Shown: piece after piece, positions 1 to 6,453 of the stretch
How positions within the stretch are numbered: the stretch's first letter is position 1
Layout of the letters: each line of letters begins with the position of its first letter
From: Synechococcales cyanobacterium PMM_0003
Lineage (GTDB): Bacteria; Cyanobacteriota; Cyanobacteriia; Pseudanabaenales; Pseudanabaenaceae
Assembly (NCBI GenBank): GCA_949128015.1
Contig: CASBRC010000496.1
Span: forward strand, 1-7,048
DNA: 7,048 nucleotides
Direction of reading: 5' to 3'
Program-made: the position numbers and the translations under genes
The notes under the pieces: model-generated
The model's input: the letters and a program-made list of their open reading frames with translations, nothing else
The model's database searches: none
What the model was told of the DNA's origin: nothing

Positions 1-1551
1 GAAATGGCGAACGCCTGTGAATACCATAATTAAGCCAAGTTCATCAGCCGCCTTAATCGAATCGGCATCGCGCATACTGCCACCCGGTTGGACAACCGCC
101 ATAATTCCTGCGGCTGCCGCAGTCCGCACTGAGTCATCAAAGGGGAAGAATCCATCGCTAGCAAGGAACGCGCCTTGAGCCTTCTCTCCTGCTTGCTCTA
201 GGGCGATTTTGATAGAACCAACTCGATTCATTTGACCTGCACCAATGCCAATTGTGGTGCAGTCTTTAGTAATTGCGATCGCATTTGATTTGACATGACG
301 GCTAATTTTCCAAGCAAAAATTAGCTCCTGCAATTGCTCAGGCGTTGGCTGCTTTTGGGTAACTACTTGCCATGTTTCAGGATTTACGGCTTCATCATCA
401 GATTTTTGGACGAGCATTCCTCCAGCGATTGTCTTCACCGTTTCATGAGAACCATGCTTAAGATCGGATAGAACTAGTACGCGTAGATTTTGTTTTTTGC
501 CGAGAATGGCCGCCACACTTGGCACACAGGCGGGAGCAACCACACATTCTAAAAAGGTTTTATTTAAAAGCAGAGCTGTTTCTTCGTCAATCGGGCGATT
601 GAGAGCGACGATACCACCGAAAGCAGAAGTAGAATCGGCTTCAAAGGCTTTTTGATAAGCTTCGGCAATGGTGGATGCGATCGCCACACCGCAGGGATTA
701 TTATGTTTGATAATCACGGCACAGGGGCGATCGTCACTAAATTCAGCAATGATGCTTCGGGCTGCTTCAAGATCTAACAAGTTATTAAAACTGAGTTCTT
801 TGCCTTGCAGTTGTTGCGCGGCTGACCATCCTTTGGGAGTTGCGCCGACTTGATACCATGTGGCGGGTTGATGGGGATTTTCACCATAGCGTAGAGGTTT
901 AGGATTATTGCATAGCAGTGTGTAGGAAGAAGAGAGTGTATTCACTAAATCTGGTTCTGCTTTCTGCTCGTTTTCCAAATACTCAGCGATCGCTTGATCA
1001 TAAGCCTGTGTGTGTTGAAAAGCTGCGATCGCAAGTTTTTTGCGGAATGCTAAAGTTGTCTCGCCATTGTTTGCCTTCAGTTCTGCGAGAAATTCTGGAT
1101 ATTGGCTAGGACTGGATAATACAGCGACATGGGTATAATTCTTGGCTGAAGCCCGAATCATGGTTGGGCCACCAACATCGATATTTTCGATCGCATCTTC
1201 GAGGGTGACATTGGGCTTGGCGATCGTTTCGGTAAATGGATAGAGATTAACTACGACAATTTTGATTGGCTGAATTGCATTATCCGCTAAGTCTTGTTGA
1301 TGTTCAGGCAGCTCTAGTCTTGCTAAGATGCCGCCATGAATGCGCGGATGCAGAGTTTTCACTCGTCCGCCTAAAATCTCAGGTGCGCCAGTATAGTCGG
1401 AAACCTTGGTAACTTCCAGCTCTGCTGCCTTGAGAGCCTTGGCAGTTCCACCACTACTAATTAGTTGAAAGTTATAGGTGGTCGATAGTTCGCGGGCAAG
1501 GTCGAGTAGTCCTGTTTTGTCAGAAACACTCAAAAGGGCAAGGGATTTCAT
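1..1551 (-). CDS. purH: Bifunctional AICAR transformylase / IMP cyclohydrolase, 3' end cut by the window
   Basis: PurH catalyses the last two steps of de novo purine synthesis in the cytosol: formyl transfer from 10-formyl-tetrahydrofolate to AICAR, then ring closure of FAICAR to IMP. The visible 517 codons are open to the edge and end in TGVRHF, where PurH proteins normally finish within a few residues, so only about two codons and the stop are missing. The N-terminal cyclohydrolase (MGS-like) domain spans roughly residues 1-195, with LLSVSDKTG (6-14), KTLHPRIHGG (65-74) and GGPTMIRASAKN (128-139). The transformylase domain follows, with RYGENPHQ (221-228), the catalytic Lys-His pair in IIKHNNPCG (K282, H283), SDGFFPFDD (466-473) and PGGSMRD (489-495). 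The start at 1551 matches family N-termini and has GGAG nine bases upstream; an in-frame ATG at 1566 would add five residues but lacks a ribosome binding site. It lies 133 bases after the transferase gene, beyond a terminator, so it probably has its own promoter. Confidence 0.97.
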   Translation of the reverse strand, partial: MKSLALLSVSDKTGLLDLARELSTTYNFQLISSGGTAKALKAAELEVTKVSDYTGAPEILGGRVKTLHPRIHGGILARLELPEHQQDLADNAIQPIKIVVVNLYPFTETIAKPNVTLEDAIENIDVGGPTMIRASAKNYTHVAVLSSPSQYPEFLAELKANNGETTLAFRKKLAIAAFQHTQAYDQAIAEYLENEQKAEPDLVNTLSSSYTLLCNNPKPLRYGENPHQPATWYQVGATPKGWSAAQQLQGKELSFNNLLDLEAARSIIAEFSDDRPCAVIIKHNNPCGVAIASTIAEAYQKAFEADSTSAFGGIVALNRPIDEETALLLNKTFLECVVAPACVPSVAAILGKKQNLRVLVLSDLKHGSHETVKTIAGGMLVQKSDDEAVNPETWQVVTQKQPTPEQLQELIFAWKISRHVKSNAIAITKDCTTIGIGAGQMNRVGSIKIALEQAGEKAQGAFLASDGFFPFDDSVRTAAAAGIMAVVQPGGSMRDADSIKAADELGLIMVFTGVRHF

Positions 1552-1560
1552 ACTGTTTAG

Positions 1561-1564
1561 CTCC
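1561..1564 (-). promoter_or_regulatory. Ribosome binding site of purH
   Basis: GGAG on the minus strand stands nine bases before the ATG at 1551. It decides the start: the alternative in-frame ATG at 1564-1566 overlaps this motif and has no Shine-Dalgarno of its own. It is the only clear Shine-Dalgarno among the four genes here. Confidence 0.7.
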
Positions 1565-1578
1565 ATATTCGTTATGGG

Positions 1579-1619
1579 AGTTTTGCAACTGATCGCTTTA
1601 TTTCAAAGCTTTGCAAACT
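1579..1619 (-). promoter_or_regulatory. purH leader with imperfect inverted repeat; possible operator
   Basis: The 96 bases between the terminator and the purH start hold two copies of the self-complementary hexamer TTGCAA (1583-1588 and 1611-1616). They are embedded in arms AGTTTTGCAA and TTGCAAACT, which pair with one bulged base. Between them is the palindrome CAAAGCTTTG (1604-1613). Such symmetry would suit a dimeric regulator or a 5' UTR stem, but I recognise no named purine-regulator site, and no -10/-35 pair is convincing. This is suggestive only. Confidence 0.25.
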
Positions 1620-1647
1620 TCCTATACCATTTTATCTCATTTAAAAC

Positions 1648-1690
1648 CCATAGATAAAAAGAGGTGCTTCGCACCTCTTTTTATCTATGG
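1648..1690 (-). terminator. Intrinsic terminator of the GST-like gene; 20-bp perfect hairpin with GAA loop
   Basis: Bases 1648-1667 and 1671-1690 are exact reverse complements around a three-base loop (TTC on plus, GAA on minus). In the minus-strand transcript the core is GAGGTGC-GAA-GCACCTC followed at once by TTTTTAT, a textbook intrinsic terminator. The outer arms continue to pair, and the upstream arm contains the last sense codon and the TAG stop (1685-1687) of the transferase gene. Because the palindrome is perfect and has T-runs on both sides, it could also stop plus-strand transcripts, though no plus-strand gene is visible. The loop region reads GCGAAGC, a sequence known to make an unusually stable mini-hairpin in DNA. 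Confidence 0.88.
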
Positions 1691-2341
1691 AGTAATCGCG
1701 ATCGCAGTTTGTGATGGTGTCCATACAGGAAACTTTTGCATGACCAACTCAAACATGGGGCTAGTTTCATGCCACTGGAGCCATTGTTGTAACTTTGGAT
1801 AGGGACTTGAGTTAAACCAGTCGATATTTACATAAGCAAATTGCCTCACAAAAGGGAAGATGGCGATATCTGCAAGATTTTGCCGATCGCAAATTAAAAA
1901 ATTATTTTGCTGAAGTTGAAGTTCTAAAACTTGGAGAAATTCTTCAGCTTGTTGACGATAAAATTCCTGTGGATTTTCAGGGAATCGATTAGGATATTTG
2001 TAGTGATCTAGGGATTGTTTAAATTCACGATCATTTGTATTGATAAGCTGTTTGGCGATTGTCACAGATCGATCTGACAAATTATTCCAATTGAGCGGAT
2101 CATTTTGATCGAGCGCCCAATGCATAATATCGAGACTTTCCTCTAAAACAATAAAATCCTGTCCAGCAAATATCTGCATTACAGGCGTTGTTCCCTTCGG
2201 TGAAATATCTAGCATTTCTTTAGGCTTACTTTTTAGAGAGACTTCTCTTAGCTCATAACTAACATCAGCATAAGCAAGAGCCATCCTTGCGCGAATTGCG
2301 TAGGGACAACGCCTAAAAGAATAGAGAATTGGAAGATACAT
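1685..2341 (-). CDS. Glutathione S-transferase-like protein with Cys-Pro-Tyr motif
   Basis: This 218-residue protein has the two-domain soluble GST fold. The thioredoxin-like N-terminal domain (about 1-78) opens with strand LPILYSF and the active-site motif RRCPYAIRAR, with C12 where omega-class and glutaredoxin-2-like proteins place a redox cysteine. It then shows the cis-proline loop KGTTPVM (P53) and the glutathione-contacting Glu-Ser pair in VLEESLDIM (E68, S69). The helical C-terminal domain (about 88-205) carries the N-capping segment NLADIAIFPF (D158). From the family, glutathione-dependent thiol transfer, dehydroascorbate reduction or conjugation are possible; the substrate cannot be read from sequence. 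The ATG at 2341 is chosen because it begins right at the first strand of the fold. ATG at 2368 (nine more residues) and TTG at 2371 are alternatives, and none has a Shine-Dalgarno. It follows the kinase by 59 bases with a hairpin between, and its stop lies inside its own terminator. Confidence 0.9.
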   Translation of the reverse strand: MYLPILYSFRRCPYAIRARMALAYADVSYELREVSLKSKPKEMLDISPKGTTPVMQIFAGQDFIVLEESLDIMHWALDQNDPLNWNNLSDRSVTIAKQLINTNDREFKQSLDHYKYPNRFPENPQEFYRQQAEEFLQVLELQLQQNNFLICDRQNLADIAIFPFVRQFAYVNIDWFNSSPYPKLQQWLQWHETSPMFELVMQKFPVWTPSQTAIAITP

Positions 2342-2369
2342 ATACTGATAGCGCAATTTGCTGTACATC

Positions 2370-2418
2370 AAAGAGAATACTTTATAGGACGCTTCGCGTC
2401 CTATAAAGTATTCTCTTT
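2370..2418 (-). repeat. 23-bp perfect inverted repeat over the kinase stop codon; possible terminator or RNA-processing hairpin
   Basis: Bases 2370-2392 and 2396-2418 are exact reverse complements with a three-base loop (GAA on the minus strand, again giving GCGAAGC). The upstream arm is made of the last five sense codons of the kinase, its TAG stop (2401-2403) and GGACGC-type core. The downstream arm ends two bases before the ATG at 2368. Unlike the hairpin at 1648-1690, the core is not followed by a U-tract but by TATAAAG, still within the stem, so it is a poor canonical terminator. It may attenuate, stabilise the kinase mRNA 3' end, or be a cleavage site. The inverted repeat itself is certain; the function is inferred. 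Confidence 0.9.
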
Positions 2419-5400
2419 AATATATGCAGATAGCAATCGCTCAATTTCTTTGATATGAATTGGCTTACTAATGTAATCATTCATGCCTGAATCAAAACAA
2501 GCTTGACGGTCTTCTGGTAGGACATCAGCCGTAAAGGCAATAATCCAAGGATAGGTTTGAGAGGCTGAGCTTTTACGAATCATTTGGGTTGCGATTAATC
2601 CATCCATCACTGGCATCTGCACATCCATAAATATTAAATCAAATGCTAAATTAGATTCTTGATCGAAGATGACATTTAAGCATTCACTGCCATTGTTAAC
2701 AACTTCAGCATGATAGCCTAGTTTTTGGAGCATAAGGAAAGCGATTTTTTGATTAAAGATATTATCTTCAACTATCAAAATTTTTATGGGAAACTTCTCA
2801 AAATTAATTTTGTTTGGCAGAGAATAACCAAGATTATTGACTGATTTGGTAGGTTGAGTTGGCGCATCCACAACTGGCAAAACAATCGTAAAATAAAAAG
2901 TTGAACCTTGAGTGTGATCGTTAGAGGAGTCAATTACCCAATCTAATGGAGGTTTGCCACCGACATAGCCTCGGCTTTCTACCCAGATGGTTCCACCCAT
3001 TAACTCTACAAGTCGTTTAGAGATTGCTAAGCCTAGCCCAGTACCACCAAACTGACGATTGATCGAGGCATCGGCTTGGGTAAAGGGTTTAAACAACTTG
3101 GTGATGTACTCGCGATCGATGCCCATACCTATATCTGCGATCGCGAATTTAAATTCATAGGTGTTAGACGTAATAAGTTTACGGCTATAGCTGATGGAAA
3201 TATGTCCTTCTTTAGTAAACTTAATCGCGTTACCGATTAAGTTGGTCAGTATTTGCCGTAATCGGGAACTATCACCTAAGACAGTATTTGGATTAGTATT
3301 ATTGAAATAAAATTGTAAATTGATATTTTTGTCAAGAGCCTGTTTTCTTAAAAGATTACAAATAGAATTCAATATACTTTCAATGACAAATTCTTTCTGC
3401 TCAAGTTGAAGGTTTCCAGATTCAATTTTTGAGAAGTCTAAAATATCATTGATGATCGTTAACAGAGCCTCACCGCTATCCAAAATAATCTGTACAAAAT
3501 TATTTTGGTCATCTCTCAAGGGTGTCGCCGCTAGCAATTGAGCCATACCAAGGACTCCATTCATCGGAGTACGGATTTCATGGCTCATGTTGGCGAGAAA
3601 CTCACTCTTCGCTTTGTTGGCAACTTCTGCTAGCTCTTTTGCTTGTGCTAAGGCGATTGCTGTTTGTTTGTGTTCAGCTAGTTCCTGTTCTAACTTTTGA
3701 TAAGTAGTGACTTGTTGAATCGCGATCGCAATTTGATTAGCGATTGTTTGAGTCAATTCAATATCATTAGTTTCCCAATTAGCAGTTTTATAAATTTTCC
3801 GTAGACTGAGGCTACCCCATACTTTGTTATTCACAATGATAGGGACTAATAACCAAGCGCCTGTTTTTATTTTTGCTAATTCACGATTAATTTCATCTTC
3901 GATTGAAGATGAATCATTAACTTGGACAACTTCCATCCGCTTGAGGCTCTCTGCAAAGGGATTACCCTGATCGGGGATTTCTAATCCTAACGAGTCTAGG
4001 ATTTCTGGGCTATCCCTAAAGACGGCTATATGTTTCCATATTTTGAGGTCTGGGATATATTTAACGATCGTTGCTTGTTCTAGTTTCAATAATTCTGCGA
4101 TCGCATTGGTTGCTGATGCAAATACAACTTTTAAATCTAGAGAGCTACGAATTATTTGAATAAACTGATTAAGCATTTGTTCTTGCTGAACTTTATGCTG
4201 TAAAGCTATTGCAGTTTCCTTGCGTTGGGTAATATCTCGAAAAATACAGAGTTGGCTCGCGTCATCATCCCATTTAATAGAATTTGCACTAACTTCTACA
4301 TTGCAAAACGAGCCATCTTTTCTCCGATAGAGGCTTTCAAACATTACGCTTTTGCCAAGCTTAAATTCTTCAATTCCCGCCGTTAACTCTTCCCTTGACC
4401 ATCTCACATCAATATCATAAATCGTGAGGCTGGCTAATTCTTCTGGAGTGTAACCGATCATCTTTGCGAAACTGATGTTGCCCTCAATAACATTCCCGAC
4501 ACTATCGAGGATGGCAATTCCATCAAAAGAATCATTTAAAAGCATTCTATTGCGGATTAATTCTTTTTCAAGGGCAATTTCTAACTGCTTGCGATCGCTG
4601 ATATCGGCGACAATTCCATACCAAGCAGTATCTCCATTCTTACGCCGTTCTGGGCGCAAATTAGATCGTAGCCATTTAGTCTTGCCTGATGAGGTAATAA
4701 TTCGCCATTCATGACGCAAGGTTGATAAAGTCTCAAGACTAATACCTATAGCTTCCCAAAAATTTGCAATATCGTCTGGGTGAATCCTCTCAAAACAGAG
4801 ATGTGGAGATTGCAGAACTTGAGTAACTGGCAACTCATAGATCTCTTCAAATGCTGAACTTAGATATTCAAAATAAGTAGAACCATCGGCACGCTGCACA
4901 AAAATTTTAATAATTACTGGAGATGACAATGCTATTTTGCAGAACTTCTCGTCACTTGCGCGTAATGATTTCTCGGCACGATAGCGATCGCTAATGTCAC
5001 GCACAACGACCACAGCAGCGTCTGCGCTTACTGGAGCCACTCGTACTTCTTCATAGTGCAAATCATCATTAACCAGATAGGTTTGCTCCATAGTCTGCAT
5101 TTCTCCAGAAGAAATCGCGTTTTGAATCGCTTGGATTTGATTCTCCGCGATATCTGGGGCTAAGAGATCTCCAATTTTTTTTCCCAAGAGATCGATATGT
5201 TTGGGGACAAGATCGTAAGAGGCTCTTTGCAGCTTTGTTTCAAGATAAACGCCATCTATACTTATTAAGTTGATAATGTCGGGAATCGCATTTAAAATAG
5301 AACGTAACTTATGTCCGCTATCTTGAAGCTCAGAAGTGCGTTCTTGAACTTGCTCTACTAAAGAAGTATTAAGATTTTGGAGATTTTGATAGATTTCAGC

Positions 5401-6375
5401 CTGTTGGATCGCGATTCCTATTTGCACAGATAACTGCTGAAGCAGCTTGATTTCATATTCTTCCCAATTACGGGGCGCAGAACATTGATGAACAATGAGT
5501 AATCCCCATAAAGTGTGATTGTTTTGATGATGATTAGAATCTAAATTATTACTTAGTTGTTCAGCTAATAGAATCGGTACAACCACGTTTGCCCGAACCT
5601 GAAAGCTCTCTAGCATTTGCACATGACATTCTGACAAATTGGACTGGTATATATCAGAGTTAACTAAAATCTGACCATCTAGATATGCGTTCACCTGACT
5701 TTCAGAAGGATATAGACAACGCTCGTCAGATAAAGAGTATGAACAAGACTGCCAAGGCGAAACTACTGCCTCAGCAATAATCCGTCGGCTCATATCCTCG
5801 TAAAACTTATAAATAACTGTGCGATCGGTTTGGAGAAACTGAGAGATTTCTTGAACAACTGCCTGACAAATATCTTCTAGATTGATAAACTGTCGAATCT
5901 TAAGTGCAGTTTGAGAAATTAATTCTTCGCGTTGACGAGATTGCTCAAGTTTGCGAATTAGGTCAAAGTGTTCAAATACAGTATTGAGTCCCTGCTGTAG
6001 TGAAAATTTAGTAATATCATTTTTAATAAGATAGTCATACGCCCCCAATCTCATCGCAGCTACTACACTTCTTGCGTCTTCATTACCAGTCAAGATGATT
6101 ACTGGCAGCTTGAGATCTAATACGCGATCGCAAGAATTTTCCTGAATATGTTCTCGAATAGCTTCCAGCAAGATCAGTCCATTGCCATCAGTCAAACTTA
6201 AGTCAAGCAAAGTAATATCAGGATTTTGCGATCGCCACAACTCTAATCCTTGTGAAATAGTTCCTGCTTCTAAAATACGATAACTATGGTCTGGGTCACT
6301 TTCGAGATAGTGACGGCAAAGTAAGCGATCGCTTTCAGAATCATCAACAATCAAAATGGTTTTAGCAATAGACAT
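2401..6375 (-). CDS. Hybrid sensor histidine kinase, REC-GAF-PAS-PAS-PAS-GAF-HisKA-HATPase-REC
   Basis: This is a 1324-residue cytosolic phosphorelay kinase with no membrane segment. An N-terminal receiver (6-135) has D11/D12, phosphoacceptor D58, T96 and K118. A phytochrome-like GAF (about 152-330) contains SECHVQ (C250, H251) and DERCL (C220). Coiled coil 331-352 is followed by PAS1 (about 354-465), PAS2 (472-596, PAS_3-like, with HPDD) and PAS3 (606-718, with GYTPEEL and RRKDGSF), each closing with a RDIS/ADIS/RDIT-type PAC end. GAF2 (732-890) lacks the Cys-His pair. A helical linker leads to HisKA, with H932 in SHEIRTPMNG. The ATPase domain has N1045/N1049, DIGMGI (D1081), LFKPF and GGTGLGLAI (1110-1118). 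The C-terminal receiver (1197-1320) has E1203/D1204, D1251, T1282 and K1304. All catalytic residues are present, so autophosphorylation at H932 and transfer to D1251 are expected; D58 may take phosphate from another kinase. No HPt domain or output regulator is encoded here. ATG 6375 starts five residues before the first receiver strand; no Shine-Dalgarno is seen. Confidence 0.97.
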   Translation of the reverse strand: MSIAKTILIVDDSESDRLLCRHYLESDPDHSYRILEAGTISQGLELWRSQNPDITLLDLSLTDGNGLILLEAIREHIQENSCDRVLDLKLPVIILTGNEDARSVVAAMRLGAYDYLIKNDITKFSLQQGLNTVFEHFDLIRKLEQSRQREELISQTALKIRQFINLEDICQAVVQEISQFLQTDRTVIYKFYEDMSRRIIAEAVVSPWQSCSYSLSDERCLYPSESQVNAYLDGQILVNSDIYQSNLSECHVQMLESFQVRANVVVPILLAEQLSNNLDSNHHQNNHTLWGLLIVHQCSAPRNWEEYEIKLLQQLSVQIGIAIQQAEIYQNLQNLNTSLVEQVQERTSELQDSGHKLRSILNAIPDIINLISIDGVYLETKLQRASYDLVPKHIDLLGKKIGDLLAPDIAENQIQAIQNAISSGEMQTMEQTYLVNDDLHYEEVRVAPVSADAAVVVVRDISDRYRAEKSLRASDEKFCKIALSSPVIIKIFVQRADGSTYFEYLSSAFEEIYELPVTQVLQSPHLCFERIHPDDIANFWEAIGISLETLSTLRHEWRIITSSGKTKWLRSNLRPERRKNGDTAWYGIVADISDRKQLEIALEKELIRNRMLLNDSFDGIAILDSVGNVIEGNISFAKMIGYTPEELASLTIYDIDVRWSREELTAGIEEFKLGKSVMFESLYRRKDGSFCNVEVSANSIKWDDDASQLCIFRDITQRKETAIALQHKVQQEQMLNQFIQIIRSSLDLKVVFASATNAIAELLKLEQATIVKYIPDLKIWKHIAVFRDSPEILDSLGLEIPDQGNPFAESLKRMEVVQVNDSSSIEDEINRELAKIKTGAWLLVPIIVNNKVWGSLSLRKIYKTANWETNDIELTQTIANQIAIAIQQVTTYQKLEQELAEHKQTAIALAQAKELAEVANKAKSEFLANMSHEIRTPMNGVLGMAQLLAATPLRDDQNNFVQIILDSGEALLTIINDILDFSKIESGNLQLEQKEFVIESILNSICNLLRKQALDKNINLQFYFNNTNPNTVLGDSSRLRQILTNLIGNAIKFTKEGHISISYSRKLITSNTYEFKFAIADIGMGIDREYITKLFKPFTQADASINRQFGGTGLGLAISKRLVELMGGTIWVESRGYVGGKPPLDWVIDSSNDHTQGSTFYFTIVLPVVDAPTQPTKSVNNLGYSLPNKINFEKFPIKILIVEDNIFNQKIAFLMLQKLGYHAEVVNNGSECLNVIFDQESNLAFDLIFMDVQMPVMDGLIATQMIRKSSASQTYPWIIAFTADVLPEDRQACFDSGMNDYISKPIHIKEIERLLSAYIKENTL

Positions 6376-6390
6376 AATTTGTTAAAAAAT

Positions 6391-6416
6391 TGACTGTTAA
6401 TAATGACTGTTAATAA
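6391..6416 (-). repeat. Two perfect tandem 13-bp repeats in the kinase leader
   Basis: TGACTGTTAATAA (plus strand) occurs twice with no gap, at 6391-6403 and 6404-6416, which is 16 to 41 bases upstream of the kinase start codon. A third TGTTAA lies at 6380-6385, so the hexamer recurs at spacings of 15 and 13 bases. The 78-base spacer is AT-rich and contains no terminator hairpin, so the kinase may be co-transcribed with the upstream membrane-protein gene or use a promoter here. Tandem sites next to a start could bind a regulator or be a simple slippage duplication. The repeat is certain, the role is not. Confidence 0.85.
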
Positions 6417-6453
6417 GATTTTGGCACTAAGATTTTCGAGTTTTTAACTTGGA

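Larger units (their letters stand above)
275..6332. repeat. HIP1 octamers (GCGATCGC), thirteen copies
   Basis: Copies begin at 275, 677, 986, 1025, 1698, 3137, 3722, 4097, 4591, 4984, 6124, 6228 and 6325. Four are in purH, eight in the kinase and one at the very end of the transferase gene; none is in the small membrane-protein gene. This palindrome is highly over-represented in many cyanobacterial genomes, so it is the best single marker of the host group. In this window every copy lies in coding sequence. Confidence 0.95.

Noticed and set aside
668..1109. Open frames on the plus strand at 668-853 and 918-1109
   Set aside because: They lie antisense inside purH, whose conserved motifs cover the whole region, and their translations resemble no family.
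1564..1566. Upstream in-frame ATG for purH
   Set aside because: It would add MELNS before the conserved N-terminus and overlaps the GGAG that serves the ATG at 1551.
1611..1802. Plus-strand open frame at 1611-1802
   Set aside because: It runs through the terminator palindrome into the antisense of the transferase gene and has no plausible start signal.
3522..4714. Plus-strand open frames at 3522-3707 and 4475-4714
   Set aside because: Both are antisense to intact HisKA-proximal and PAS coding sequence of the kinase and look like chance frames.
6391..6416. Pho-box-like direct repeats upstream of the kinase
   Set aside because: Cyanobacterial Pho boxes are 8-bp TTAACC-type units every 11 bases; here the unit is TTAACA with 13-base period, so the match is not good enough.
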